Assembly: GCF_000801105.2 (NCBI RefSeq)
Contig: NC_079515.1
Span: 7,006,001-7,070,000, forward strand
DNA length: 64,000 nt
Direction: 5' to 3'
From: Raphanus sativus
Taxonomy: Eukaryota; Streptophyta; Magnoliopsida; Brassicales; Brassicaceae
Below, piece by piece: positions 11,406 through 25,259 of the stretch (positions are counted from its first letter, which is position 1; every line of letters begins with the position of its first letter). The notes beneath the pieces were generated by a model. The model saw nothing but the letters and a program-made list of their open reading frames with translations. It did not search any database and was not told where the DNA came from. The translations under genes were made by a program, and so were the position numbers.

Positions 11406-12105
11406 CGTGAAGTCCCTCACCCTCTGACTAAGCCCCTCGGCCCTCCAGTGTATTCGGTATCCTCTTCTTTTCTCTCCTTGTCACTTCCATAGACGCCTCA
11501 TGTAAGTTTTGAATCCAATGTCCTAGTTTTGCTATCGAATGAGCTGAAGGAAGAGTCTCAGCTGCACACATGATTCCCTTTTCATAGAAGACCAACCCTG
11601 CAAAAGTAGCAAGACTAGCTCCAAACATAGCCAATTAACGATTGGTAAGGTGCCTATAGTTTTTTGCTAGTCTTATCCACATTATCATCATATAAAGTGT
11701 AGCTTAAGTGTAGCTTGTACGGAAGAGAAGCTCGTCTCTTGAGCAGAAGATAAGGATGCTTTTGACAAGGACATTACCTCTTGCGTGTTTGTCAAGAAAA
11801 GTTTCAGCGGAGCTAGAGCTTTACAAGCTAAAATGACCTTGGTTAGTGTTAAAGCAGCTGCACCAACTGCGCCCATTGGTTGTTGGAATCTTCCAGTAGA
11901 TCTTTGTTTGTGGCACTGTCTAAAGCTTCCCTAATAGCTGGGAGACCATTGAATATGTTGTGATGATCAACAAGTAAGTTATAAAATGGAGTAAACAAAT
12001 AGTGGAAGCTCATGACTATCAGACTCCCTTCTCCTTGGCAACACAGCTTGATGGGATAATCTTTTTACCGAGCTGAGTGATATGTGAAGAGATAACAGTT
12101 TCAAC
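11406..12105 (-). pseudogene. Unrecognised protein-coding relic with several frame breaks
   Basis: Successive minus-strand frames read like fragments of one protein: SSHITQLGKKIIPSS, then NLLVDHHNIFNGLPAIREAL, then LTKVILACKALAPLKLFL, then FGASLATFAGLVFYEKGI. They are interrupted by stops and frame changes at about 12040, 11880 and 11690. The composition is protein-like rather than random, but I do not recognise the family. It lies between the DEFL gene and PMEI copy 2. Confidence 0.4.
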
Positions 12106-12243
12106 ATTAGTGCATGTGCATCATCATACAATTAAAGAATTTTGATTCTTGGCGAAGTTGCAAGACATAGCAATTTACACTAAGAAATTATGCATTTTAT
12201 TTGTTTTTTAATTTGTTATAGTTGTTCACTATGACATTTAATA

Positions 12244-12813
12244 CTATTTGCCTTCTAGCAAAACTGTGGAGAAAACCATACCAATGAAACACATTCTTTC
12301 AAACACCACAACGCAACGCGAAAAATAAGCAGGTATTGGCTGTGCTTCAATCAAGGTTTCACAGTCAGATATAGCACCCATCGCTTTATAAGCCGCCGTA
12401 TTTGCTGAGAAGTAGTCACTGGAGCTGGCGAACCCTTTTGCTTCCTCGATCCCTTTAGTGGACATTTCATAAGATGTCAAGCAAGACCCATATATCATCT
12501 TGAGATTTGGATCAGTTGTGGTGGTGTTCACTAAGCCTTTCGTCAACTTTATGGTCCTGAACCCAAACCCTTGGGTCTTTTCGATGACCATACCGAGAAG
12601 ACCTTGTAAGTCGAGGGTTAGTGTTTTTGGGTCGGAGATCAGCCAACCGATGCAGAAGTTTTTGGAAAGTGTCGGTTTTGAGCAGAGTTGGACGATTAGT
12701 TCTTTTGTGACTTTGTCACTAGGAGTATACGATGAAGACAAAGGGGTGATTGATATGAGAACGAGAAGAGGAAGTACCGAGAACATGTTTCTTGTGACAC
12801 AAGAAAAAGCCAT
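12244..12813 (-). CDS. Pectin methylesterase / invertase inhibitor (PMEI) family protein, copy 2
   Basis: A single exon of 189 residues from MAFSCVTRN; an in-frame ATG two codons upstream (12819) is the alternative start. Signal peptide ends near LSSSYT. The domain has the four PMEI cysteines (pair in LCSKPTLSKNFC, then GSCLTSYE and SDCETLIE) plus two extra cysteines near the C-terminus (SRCVVV, RMCFIG). It shares the N-terminus, overall plan and upstream sequence with copy 1 at 2981-3544, so the two are tandem duplicates about 9 kb apart. A TATA-like stretch lies at about 12885-12898. Expected to be apoplastic and to regulate pectin de-esterification. Confidence 0.88.
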   Translation of the reverse strand: MAFSCVTRNMFSVLPLLVLISITPLSSSYTPSDKVTKELIVQLCSKPTLSKNFCIGWLISDPKTLTLDLQGLLGMVIEKTQGFGFRTIKLTKGLVNTTTTDPNLKMIYGSCLTSYEMSTKGIEEAKGFASSSDYFSANTAAYKAMGAISDCETLIEAQPIPAYFSRCVVVFERMCFIGMVFSTVLLEGK

Positions 12814-12944
12814 TTTCATTATGTAGAAGAATGGTTATGCGTGTTCCTAGATGTGTATGGGAGTGTTGTTTATTGCTTCCTAATATATTTATATATACAC
12901 ATCAGCTTTTGAGGATGATAAAAGTTTTAAGTCCTATTAAGTAA

Positions 12945-12999
12945 GAATCTTGGTGAGGTTTAATGAAATCAGAATCTTGGTGAGGTTTAATGAAATCCT
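12945..12999. repeat. 27-bp perfect tandem duplication in the PMEI copy 2 promoter
   Basis: The unit AGAATCTTGGTGAGG... (27 bp) occurs twice head to tail about 140 bp upstream of the start codon. A related single copy lies upstream of PMEI copy 1 near 3920, so this promoter segment was inherited with the gene duplication and then doubled. Confidence 0.8.
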
Positions 13000-13603
13000 G
13001 ACCTGATTTTGTTTCTTTTATTGAATTGTTTACTCAATTTAAAGGATGAGATCAAGAAGGAACTTATCTAATAATTAAGCGGAGACAACTGGAAAAGAAT
13101 TCTGTAGTTTTCCATTAATCGACTTATTAGTTAAGATCCATCATATTCATAACAACTAATACATTAAGAACATACTCTATAGTCTCTCCAGAATTGTCTG
13201 AATCTACATGGTGTCTTTGTAGACTTCTATACCAAAAGAGTAATATTTGATCCCAACTTGGTTCAACATAATTAGCAAAAAATATTGTTAATTACATAAC
13301 CGAACCAAATGATTAAAACTGGACGTAGAACCGATATTAGAAAAACCAACAATGAAATCACACCGAATTTGGTTTACTCAATTAAAAATGGTTACTTGAG
13401 CATTTCAAATTATTACAAAGGAGTGGTAAAGTTATATTCTTTGAGCTCATCCCACATCAACGGGAAAGTAAAAAGAAAAATCAAGGTTTAAACCGAAAAT
13501 ATAAAACCAAACCAAATATAACCAAAACAACTCCGGTTTAAGTTCTCGATTTGGCCTAAACAGGACCAAAACTAAACCGTGATTTTACCTGTGGGGCTTC
13601 TTC
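13000..13603. other. Intergenic; no gene seen
   Basis: Between the PMEI promoter and the LPD2 3' end. AACCGAACC-like motifs recur at 13290-13580 but without a definable element border. Confidence 0.5.
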
Positions 13604-16876
<3,273 letters not shown>

Positions 16877-18334
16877 TTAGCCTTGTAGCATCGTCTGCAA
16901 CTTGGCTCTGGCTTCATCAGAAACACAAAACTGTATTCTCCTCCTCTGAGAAGCTGGGGGTGACGACGTGAAGCAGATGACCACAACCGTTACGTTATCC
17001 GACGTGTCAAGCCTGAACGCTTCCCTTCCAAGTTCCATCGCACATCTCCTCGGGTCACCGTGTCTCCTCAGCCCTTGCCTGGCGAACGTAACAGCATACT
17101 GGCTCGTCATCACGTCCCAAACACCGTCGCATCCCATTATCAAAAACTCATCTTCCTCCGTCAGAACCATCTGTTTAATCTCCGGGTCCGAGATCAGAGG
17201 CGACAAAGAAGATGAAAGCCTCTTCACTGACCAATCTCCAAGAGCTCTCGTAACGGCGAGCTCACCGTATATATACTCCCCTTCAAAGTACCCTCCCAAC
17301 TCCTCAACCCGTCTCCGCTCCGCATCCAACGTGGATTTGTGATCAAACGACAAATCAACAGCTCTCCCTCTCCTGCACAGCACCGCACGACAATCACCTG
17401 CGTTAGCAACCATCAAGTGCCGTCCGATCACGAGAGCTGTCAATGCCGTTGTCCCGCAAGAACCACTAACGACGCTCTCATCTTCCATGGCGAGATCAGC
17501 TAACCTATAAGCTCTCCGGTGAGATCTCTCCACTTCTCGCAAGAGAAACGCGTTCACAGTGGAGTGAGACTCTCTGAAAACAGCGTCTTCTTCAAAGAAC
17601 AATCTCGTTGCGTTCTCTTTGATATAGCGAGAAGCTTGAGATCCACCGTGGCCATCAAAGACACCGTAGAAAGCAACGGGAACAGGGAATCTGAAGAAAG
17701 AAGAGCCGAGATGAGATGAGAGGTCGTCTATGCATATGTGTTCATCCTCCATGTACTCCCTGGATTCACCTTTATCCGCATAACTCCCGGAACTTATTTT
17801 AGGGACAAACTCGGTAGTAACAGTCTCTTCAACAGTAGTTGCAGCAGCTACAGAACAAGTCTTCTTCACCTGTTTCGAAAATTGACAGAAAACAAAAAAA
17901 ACAGAGTATTCATACAAAACAGAACAGCAAAAGGAATAAAGGCGACAACTTTATCATAAAAGTCAAGTCTTTGATCCAGAATTGACCTTTAAAACAATCA
18001 AAAGAAGCGAAATTGAGATAAACCCAACAACATACACACGTACCGATCTCAACAGAGGGGTGTCTTCAGGAACAGGAATCTCGATACAGACAGAGTCGTT
18101 GATTCGAACTTGAGCAATCTGAAAGCTATTGTTGAGATCTTGCTGAGATGATGATGATGACTTAACGTTGATCTCAGCGGTGGGTTCAACGACGACGTTT
18201 TGACTCAGGAGCATCGATTTAGCTCTTCTGATGAACTGACGTACGCATCTGATTACGAGATCCTTCAAGAGACAGAGCTGTGTGAAAAGCAGCCATTTTT
18301 CGGTCACTGAAGAAGATGCTCTGCTTGTACGCAT
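16877..18334 (-). CDS. Protein phosphatase 2C (PPM family)
   Basis: Exon 1 is 18044-18334 and exon 2 is 16877-17869 (phase 0 junction); 427 residues. An N-terminal region of about 97 residues with Ser-rich sequence and the phrase ETPLL-like PEDTPLLRS precedes the catalytic domain. All metal-site motifs are intact: RxxMED in SREYMEDEH, DGHGG in YGVFDGHGGS, GTTA in SGSCGTTAL, ANAGDCRAVL, CDGVWDV and TSDNVTVVV. It dephosphorylates phospho-Ser/Thr with Mg/Mn; specific targets cannot be inferred. Position between LPD2 and the hAT-derived genes matches At3g17250. No frame damage is visible. Confidence 0.95.
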
Positions 18335-19182
18335 TTTTAATTTGTTTTCTTTTTTTAGCCAAATACTAAAGAATTAACAAGAATTTTTGCATGAATATAT
18401 ATATCACTGATATATAAATATTATGTTTTTTTTTTTTGAGATAATTTTGTGATACACGATTACTATTTAGGTGTTTTTTATGTTTTTGGTAAAAATATCT
18501 AATTAATGTAAATATCTGTAAAAAGGTGTTTTTAAATGCATGAATCTTTTGTGTCCACCACACTTATGTGTTGTTGAATAACCCCAATTAAGACAAAAGA
18601 TTTTTATTAATATTGTAATTTGGCCAGTGGTGACTTACACGTGGGAAACATGAGTGCAACCTTTTAAACTACTTGGCCTCTTTACCAATCCACCGCCACC
18701 GTATGTACAGAGATGACCATCTTGATAACCGAATAAATAAAAGTTTGTAATGATAATACATATAAGTTTGACTAAAACATGGTGATGTTAATATACTGCT
18801 TTAGTTTTATCTAAATCAAAACCTAACTGATTCTTTACTCGTTAAAATTTGTAGAAAAAAAGGTAGCAAAGATTTTTCTTAAAAGTCAAACTCCAAACTT
18901 CAAAGGGAGACGCTGCTTAATTGGTTGCTATTTCCGCTGGTCAATTTAGTACAATATAGTTCATTTAATTCCTCTTTTGAATAAAAATGTGGCGTGTTGA
19001 AATTCTCATCGCACGTTCATACGGCTATCGCTTTGTACACTTATGTTTATATCAACCATATGTCCATAAGTTAGTCCCTTTCATGTAATTTTCAAAGCAT
19101 CAAAATCATGAATTAGTGACGATTATCCACTAGTATACTTCAGCATAAACCAAAAGGAAACAATAAATATCATTAAAGCAAA
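18335..19182. other. PP2C promoter region; no other gene
   Basis: AT-rich, with a long T run at 18427-18441 and no recognised element up to the hAT MITE duplication at 19183. Confidence 0.55.
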
Positions 19183-19190
19183 GGGAGAAG

Positions 19191-19801
19191 TAGGGGTGGG
19201 CATTTCGGTTTAGTTTCGGGTTCGGCTTGGGTTCGGTTTGGGTAATTTGGGTTTCATAAAATTCAAACCAATTAAAACCAAAATAGCTTTGGTTTGGGTT
19301 CAGTTTGAGTTTAATTCGGTTCGGTTCAGTTCGGTTTGGTTTAGATTTTAGTTCGGTTTATATTATTATGGTCTATTTTAGTTTGGTGTAGTTTGGTTTG
19401 GTTATAAAATATGAAGATATCAGTTTTATACTTTTATTAAAAAATAATCAACTCATAAACGACAGAGTGAGAATATAAAAATGTATGCTACATAATTTTA
19501 TATATAATAGAATCATATTTATATTTTTTTTTAAAGATATGGAAATTATGAAAAAAATGGAAAACGAAACTTTAACTAAAATTTACAATATGTTAATACA
19601 TATATATATATCATATATATTTTTACTATATATATTGATTATCGGTTTGGTTTGGTTTGGTTTAAACTCAAACCAAACCAAACCGTTCGGATTGAGTAAA
19701 ACATGAACCAATTGGATTACATAAAGAGCACGGTTTAGTTCGGTTTGATTTAACTTCGGTTTGGTTGGTTCGGTTCGATTTGGGTTTTTTGCCCATCCCT
19801 A
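19191..19801. mobile_element. Non-autonomous hAT element, 611 bp, GGTTTGG-rich
   Basis: Ends TAGGGGTGGGCA and TGCCCATCCCTA (11 of 12 inverted matches) inside an exact 8-bp duplication GGGAGAAG (19183-19190 and 19802-19809). Inside are many degenerate GGTTTGG / CGGTTCGG motifs in subterminal regions and an AT-rich centre. No transposase. Confidence 0.9.
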
Positions 19802-19835
19802 GGGAGAAGTAGTTAACCACGTTTATTCTTTTACT

Positions 19836-21540
19836 TTTTTTTTAACTCAAAGGTTTGTGATAAAACAGCAGTTTGAAAACTGCAACATAACAAAAGATGC
19901 TAACAAAACAAGAAAGCATCAATGACAACTTAGGCTTATACCAGTTCACCCTAAGGGAAGGGCTTAAGAACTGATGATAGTAGCCTCGGTCCGGATGAGA
20001 TTGTGTAGCCAAGCAGGGCCTCCCATTGCAAGATAAGATTGTAGTCGTCCATCTCTTAGCACACTTTTGGCTATCTTTGTCGCTACCGTGTTCGATTCAG
20101 CAGATTCCACTTCAAACAACAGAGTTCTGAAACCTGTACAGACTTCAGCAACCTGTCCAAGAAGATATCTGTATCGTGGCCATCTCAATGGAGATTTTAT
20201 TGCTTCAACCAAACCTGTAGAATCTGTCCCAATGCTAACATCTTCTACTCTGAGGTTTGTCAAACTCCGAAGAACCCACAGCAGACATGTCAACTCCGCC
20301 GCTAGCTTGTCTGGCGAAGGGAGCAGAGCATCTCTTGCGTGCATTCCAACTACTCCCATGTGATCTCTCGTGATCCAAGCACCACCCGAGAGGTATTTAT
20401 TGGATCTCCAACTCAAGTGAAAGTTACATTTCACTATTCCTTGTATTGGAGGTGACCATCTCTTCGATACTCCAAGATAGTTTCCCCCCGTCTCATATCT
20501 GTTCTCCTTCTTGTTTAACTTATGCCACAGAGTTGTATCTTCAAGCGCTCTTTGTACCAACAGAGAAGAAGATTTTTGCACTTCTGCATATAGGAGACTA
20601 TTTCTATTCTTCCATATCGTCCATAACATCCATGGTATCGCTCTCTTCTTGTTTATATCCAATGCGCCCTCCGTCATTAGTCTTATGCTTTCCTGTACAA
20701 GTTCTGTTAGTGTATCATGTTGGAAAGCTCCGGTCAGTACGTCACTGAACTCCTCCCATAGTTCTTTGGCCTTCGAACAGTGGAACAGAACATGCGCAAT
20801 AGTTTCCGTTCCTTGATTACAAAGCTTGCAACGCAGCTCTACTGGCATGCCGTGCGCCGTAAGTCGCTCTGCTACCGCCAGAGCTCCCGACGTCGCTCTC
20901 CACAAAAAGGTACGGATCTTTGGTATGGTGGGTATCTTCCATATCTTCTTCTTTAACTCCAAGGTGTTTGCATCTAGATCCCCAACATCACCTGTGTTCT
21001 CTGCCAATTTCGTTGAGAGCCAACTCCCACTTTTAACTGTATATTCTCCAGCTTTAGTGTAAGCCCAGATCTCCCTATCCTTGACGTTACCAATGAGTAT
21101 CTGTTGGATCCTTTGAACCTCATTCGGCGGGAAAAGTTCTTGAAGCATATCCATTTTCCACTTCCCATCCTCTCCTATCAGCTCAGAGACTCTCAGATTG
21201 ACATCATACGTCATTTGCTTATTCACTGGTCTCCTAGGGACATCATCTAAAATCCATTTATCAGCCCAAACATAAGTATCTTTCCCATCTCCTATGGACT
21301 TCATGAGTCCCTTTTGCAAGAGTTCTCTGCCAAACAAGATGCTACGCCAAGCATACGAAGGGCGATATCCCTTACCACACTCAAGGAAGCTAGAAGATGA
21401 GAAGTAGCGACCCTTATAGACTCTCGCCAGTAAGCTCTGAGGTTCATTGAAGATTCTCCATGCTTGCTTTGCAAGCAAAGCTTGGTTGAAAGCCTCAATG
21501 TCCCTAAAATCTAAACCTCCCTTGTCTTTTGGCACACATA
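19836..21540 (-). mobile_element. 5'-truncated L1-type LINE
   Basis: A 1705-bp insertion, minus strand, with a poly(A) end at the left and a 9-bp target duplication TCTTTTACT (19827-19835 and 21541-21549). It is cut at its 5' end in the distal part of ORF2, so only the region after the reverse-transcriptase catalytic core remains. Lack of any frameshift in 1.57 kb suggests a recent insertion. It lies only 26 bp from the hAT MITE. Confidence 0.9.
19964..21535 (-). CDS. LINE ORF2 C-terminal fragment: zinc-binding RT region and RNase H
   Basis: An open frame of 523 residues. It begins at PKDKGGLDFRDIEAFN, the phrase that follows the reverse transcriptase in plant L1 ORF2. A zf-RVT domain follows with RTFLWRATSG, C-x2-C (CKLC) and H-x4-C (HVLFHC). 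The C-terminal RNase H-like domain starts around VKCNFHLSW and includes GGAWITRDHMG and GTDSTGLVEAI. The first RNase H aspartate (usually VKCNxD) reads NFHLSW here, so the enzyme may not be active. The polymerase core is absent. Confidence 0.88.
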   Translation of the reverse strand: MPKDKGGLDFRDIEAFNQALLAKQAWRIFNEPQSLLARVYKGRYFSSSSFLECGKGYRPSYAWRSILFGRELLQKGLMKSIGDGKDTYVWADKWILDDVPRRPVNKQMTYDVNLRVSELIGEDGKWKMDMLQELFPPNEVQRIQQILIGNVKDREIWAYTKAGEYTVKSGSWLSTKLAENTGDVGDLDANTLELKKKIWKIPTIPKIRTFLWRATSGALAVAERLTAHGMPVELRCKLCNQGTETIAHVLFHCSKAKELWEEFSDVLTGAFQHDTLTELVQESIRLMTEGALDINKKRAIPWMLWTIWKNRNSLLYAEVQKSSSLLVQRALEDTTLWHKLNKKENRYETGGNYLGVSKRWSPPIQGIVKCNFHLSWRSNKYLSGGAWITRDHMGVVGMHARDALLPSPDKLAAELTCLLWVLRSLTNLRVEDVSIGTDSTGLVEAIKSPLRWPRYRYLLGQVAEVCTGFRTLLFEVESAESNTVATKIAKSVLRDGRLQSYLAMGGPAWLHNLIRTEATIISS

Positions 21541-21849
21541 TCTTTTACTATGCTGTGATTTCTTTTTTGATTTTTCTAAATTTTTATGATATTCAAAATT
21601 AATTAACTAAAGATAGTTTTGTCCTTGTTTTGTTAATAGGTTTCATATAAATTTTCTTTTGTTGACTGCATAATACGATTGTGTAAACAACTCTTCAACG
21701 AAAAGAAGATGCTACTGATGATAAGGAGATGGGAAACAAACGTAGCAAAACCAAAACACAGAGTTGTTAAGTTTCATGAAGACTAAGAAAGCATGTTTTA
21801 AGTTCTTAATAGAGAGATAACGAAAGAAAAGATCTTACCAGTTTTGCCA

Positions 21850-23725
21850 CTATTTTATAAGTGGTAACCAGCTTCTGCCGCACATCACTGCGTTAGCAGC
21901 TTTGGCATCCATGGAAAGAACAGACTCAGGAGGCTCTCTCTTCTCCGTAACATAAGCATCGTAAGACGTTGCACGCGAGACCGGTATGGAGAGAACGTCA
22001 CGAGCTACACGGGAGAGGACTGGATAAGTCTGGCTCTTCTCTTTCCACCATTCCAACGCTTTGAAGTCTTTGTCCCACTCAATGATCGGCTCTTTGAGGT
22101 AGGCATCAAGCTCTGAATCACCAAACTCTCTTGGAGATGATCCTTCATACTTGAGAAATTCTTGAAACAAAGCGAAGTCCTTGTACGCATCAGGCTTCTC
22201 CTTCTCTTCCTTGTCTGCTTCTTCATCATCATCATCACCATAATCTTCATCCTCATCATCTTCATCCTCTTCATGGTCAACTGTAGCAACAGAGCATATT
22301 GGCTTCTGACAGAACTCACTAGCTGCATAGCGAGCAAACAGACTACGCAGATAGTCCAAAACAGTTTCAGCCTTTGATCCCTCATCACCGTCAATCTTCT
22401 TAGCGCAGTAAAACTCAACGTACTTCATCTTAAACCTTGGATCCAACACACAAGCAGCAGCCAAAACCACAAACATACCACCCCAATACTTATCAAACAT
22501 CTTCAACATCTTCTTAGCTTTCCCCACAAAGTAACCATCACTCTCACCACCACCACCACCACCATCCACCTCCTTCTTCAACATCACCTTAAGCTCAGCA
22601 AGAAGATGAAAGTAAACATTACAAGTCGAATACCCTCCTTCCTCAAAAAGCTCCTTAGCCACTTTGTAAACACACCCACCGAGCTTACAATACGTCTCAA
22701 TCTGCACCCACTCCTCATCAGAGGGCTTATCATACTCATCATAAATCTCATCCTTGGAGAAAGCATCCTCCTTATGCATATCAAGAGCCAGCCCGTAATG
22801 ATAGAGCGTAACATTCCAATTAGGCGTTGAAAAACACCTCCCCCAGCTAACTAACATACGAAGCTCCTCGTACAACCCCCACCTAAACCGGCCACACAGA
22901 TCATCCACCATTAACCGGAACAGATCAGCACAGCAGTACACCACATTAACCGGTAGGCCCTCCTCTCCCATGTATTTCTTGATAGCATCAACCGTCTTCT
23001 CATCGAAATCCTCATCGTTAGGGAGTAGTATAGTAGAGACTTTGTTCTGAATCTCGAAGCTCTGAACAGCGGTTCGGAAATGGTAAGTGAGGAGATCATC
23101 CATAGGGATGGAAGCGTCGGTGGTGTAGCCGAGGATCCATTTCCTGACCTTCCAGTCATCGTCGATGAAATGAGCAGACAAACAGGTGAAATCCTCGTGT
23201 TTGACAGGGGCTATGGTGTGATCTCGGTAGCCGAGAAGCAACCAATCGTAAGAGAGAGTTAGCTTCCCTTGAAAGTCCTTGAGGAATCTCTTGGCCTTGA
23301 CTTTGCGTTCTTCGTGTATCTTGAGGACTTCTTTCCTGATGGAAGCCGGAGTGATTCCTAGCCAGTTGGACGTAGGGTTATTATTATCATCACCATCTGA
23401 CTCATTCTCAGACATATCTTCATCATCATCTTCTTCCTCCTCCTCCTCAAAATCATCCTCAGATTCGTGCATGAGATCGTCAACAGTGTCTTCCACAGAA
23501 TCATCTATGTTCTTCATCGTTTCTGAAATCGTAAAGACTAACACTTAAACGAGTAAAGAAGGCAACCATTATCTAGAATAAACCCTAATTTTTTTTTTGT
23601 AACTATAGAATAAACCCTACTTCCGTACAAAATCGTGAGAAGAGAACCCTCTATGGAGATAAAAAGAATAGATTGCAACCTGAATCGGAGCCGGAGCCGG
23701 AATCGATATCACTCTTCTTGTCCAT
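21850..23725 (-). CDS. hAT transposase-derived protein, family member A (RICESLEEPER-like)
   Basis: Exon 1 is 23680-23725 (15 codons, MDKKSDIDSGSGS) and exon 2 is 21850-23522; about 572 residues. The order is an acidic N-terminus, a hAT RNase H-like core (KLTLSYDWLLLG, CLSAHFIDDDWKVRKWILGY, NVVYCCADLFRLMV), the DUF4413-like segment (KMLKMFDKYW, LDPRFKMKYVEFY), an Asp/Glu-rich insert, and the hAT dimerisation domain (ELDAYLKEP, YPVLSRVARDVLSIPVSRATSYDAY). There is no BED zinc finger. Compared with the usual hAT core, the second acidic position (VDN) reads LPN, CCAH reads CCAD, and the ASESAFS motif reads ATSYDAY, so transposase activity is unlikely and domestication is inferred. Member B shares the exon 1/intron structure. 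Confidence 0.85.
23588..23605 (-). mobile_element. Poly(A)-tail micro-insertion, 18 bp, in intron 1 of hAT-derived gene A
   Basis: The minus strand reads TAGTTAC plus A run, between 14-bp direct repeats TAGAATAAACCCTA (23574-23587 and 23606-23619). Confidence 0.7.
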
Positions 23726-24341
23726 TAGCGATGGTTGCTCTTGTGCGTGGAGACTGAGACGAAGAAGGGGGGGGGGAGAGAGAGAGGCTTTACTAGGTTG
23801 AATAGAGAGAGACGGATCCGATTTTCTACTAATATACACTGTGTAAGATCTTTACTTGTGATTTAGGCGGGAAGGCTGTAGCCACCTACGTGTCTTTCAG
23901 TTATTGGATGCTTTTTGCGTTTCCGAGGTTTGATTATCGAGGCGGTGGATCGGACGGTTTTTAATGAAAGTCGTGAACGGATGAGATTTATTTCAAATAT
24001 TGTGTTTGGATTTTGTGATTTCAGTAATGGTAATTACGAATATACGGGGAATATATTTTCAGCCCATTTTTAAGAACTGTTTATCAAGTTTTTAATGATT
24101 TTTCTTATTTGACCACAAAAAAAAAAAATTTCTTAAAAGTTTTTTTGTAAAATATTAGAGCATCTCCATCCATTAAAGAAATTATTGAATTTTTAAAACA
24201 ATTTTTAAGTAGATTTTATCAGTCATAAAAAAATCATGTAAAATAGGATTTATTTTGAAGTATCTTAAAATTTTCTAATAACTATACTCTAGTTACTTTC
24301 TTCACTGGAGAATCATTTTAAATTTTTTGAAGGTTGTATTG

Positions 24342-24992
24342 TAGACTCTATCTCAGGGGAACCATCTTGGGATACAAAAGGTGACGCATTTACTTTTGAT
24401 TTAGCTCCAATGATGTAACGAGCCATGATGAGTTAGTTTTTGTAACTGAAGCTGATAGGATCTCATTCTCAACTTATAACCAGACTATTCAAAATCAAAT
24501 CTTATGTGCTTTATAGAACCACAAAGGTGTGACCCATTTATCTTTATGTTCTGTTCGATCTAGTGAATTATGCTGAGTGGTTTATATAGCTAAAGCTGAC
24601 AGGATCTTATTCTCAACTTATAGTCAGGCCCTATTTCTAATACCTTAAGAAAAATCAAAACTTTATGTGCCGTATAGGATCTCTGCATGTAGTTTTGAGT
24701 CCATATCTATATATTTAGTTGTCTTCACTTTCCTAGACCATTGAAATGAGTTCGGCGTAATGGCTTTGTCATGTTGAACCTTGACCAGACCGTTTTATAC
24801 AATCCGTTGGTCTCTAACATTGTCTTTACTGTGCAGGTCAGAGTCTAACCAGTACCCAAACACATCCCTTATTCAGATTGAAGGAGTCAACACTACGGTG
24901 GAGGTGACAAGGTACCAGGGAAAGAGAAGCGCTTACATCTACAAGGCAAAGACCAAGAAGAATGGTAGCCACTATGGCACTGCATACGGGTA
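24342..24992 (+). pseudogene. Ribosomal protein eL33 (RPL35a) fragment, intron-containing
   Basis: Two exon pieces in their normal order: about 24342-24380 (RLYLRGTILGYKR, ending at a GT donor) and 24837-24992 ([19 protein letters not shown]...[14 protein letters not shown] stop) after a CAG acceptor. The family normally continues after SHYRCIWGKV, but here the sequence diverges after GSHY and the N-terminus is missing. Retention of the intron means it arose by DNA-level capture or duplication, not retroposition. The intron itself has a diverged direct repeat (24447-24486 and 24590-24628, around GCTGA.AGGATCT.ATTCTCAACTTATA). Confidence 0.85.
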
Positions 24993-25259
24993 ACATATTA
25001 TGAGGGGAACTTATATTAGCTGTGGCTTTTGTCCACTAGTTCGTCATTTTTGTATTTTGATATCCGAAATCACTTTCCATCTTTTCGTTAAACAAAGATA
25101 AGTAGCTTACCTTCTTCTAAGAAAAGAACATTGTACTGATATAGAAAAGGGGAGACAAAAGCACCAACACGAAAAACAGAGTTAAAGCTTTCTAAACTTC
25201 AGACTAGAGATGAAGACGGGAAAATAAAGTTGTTACCAATTCTGACACACTTAACTCTG

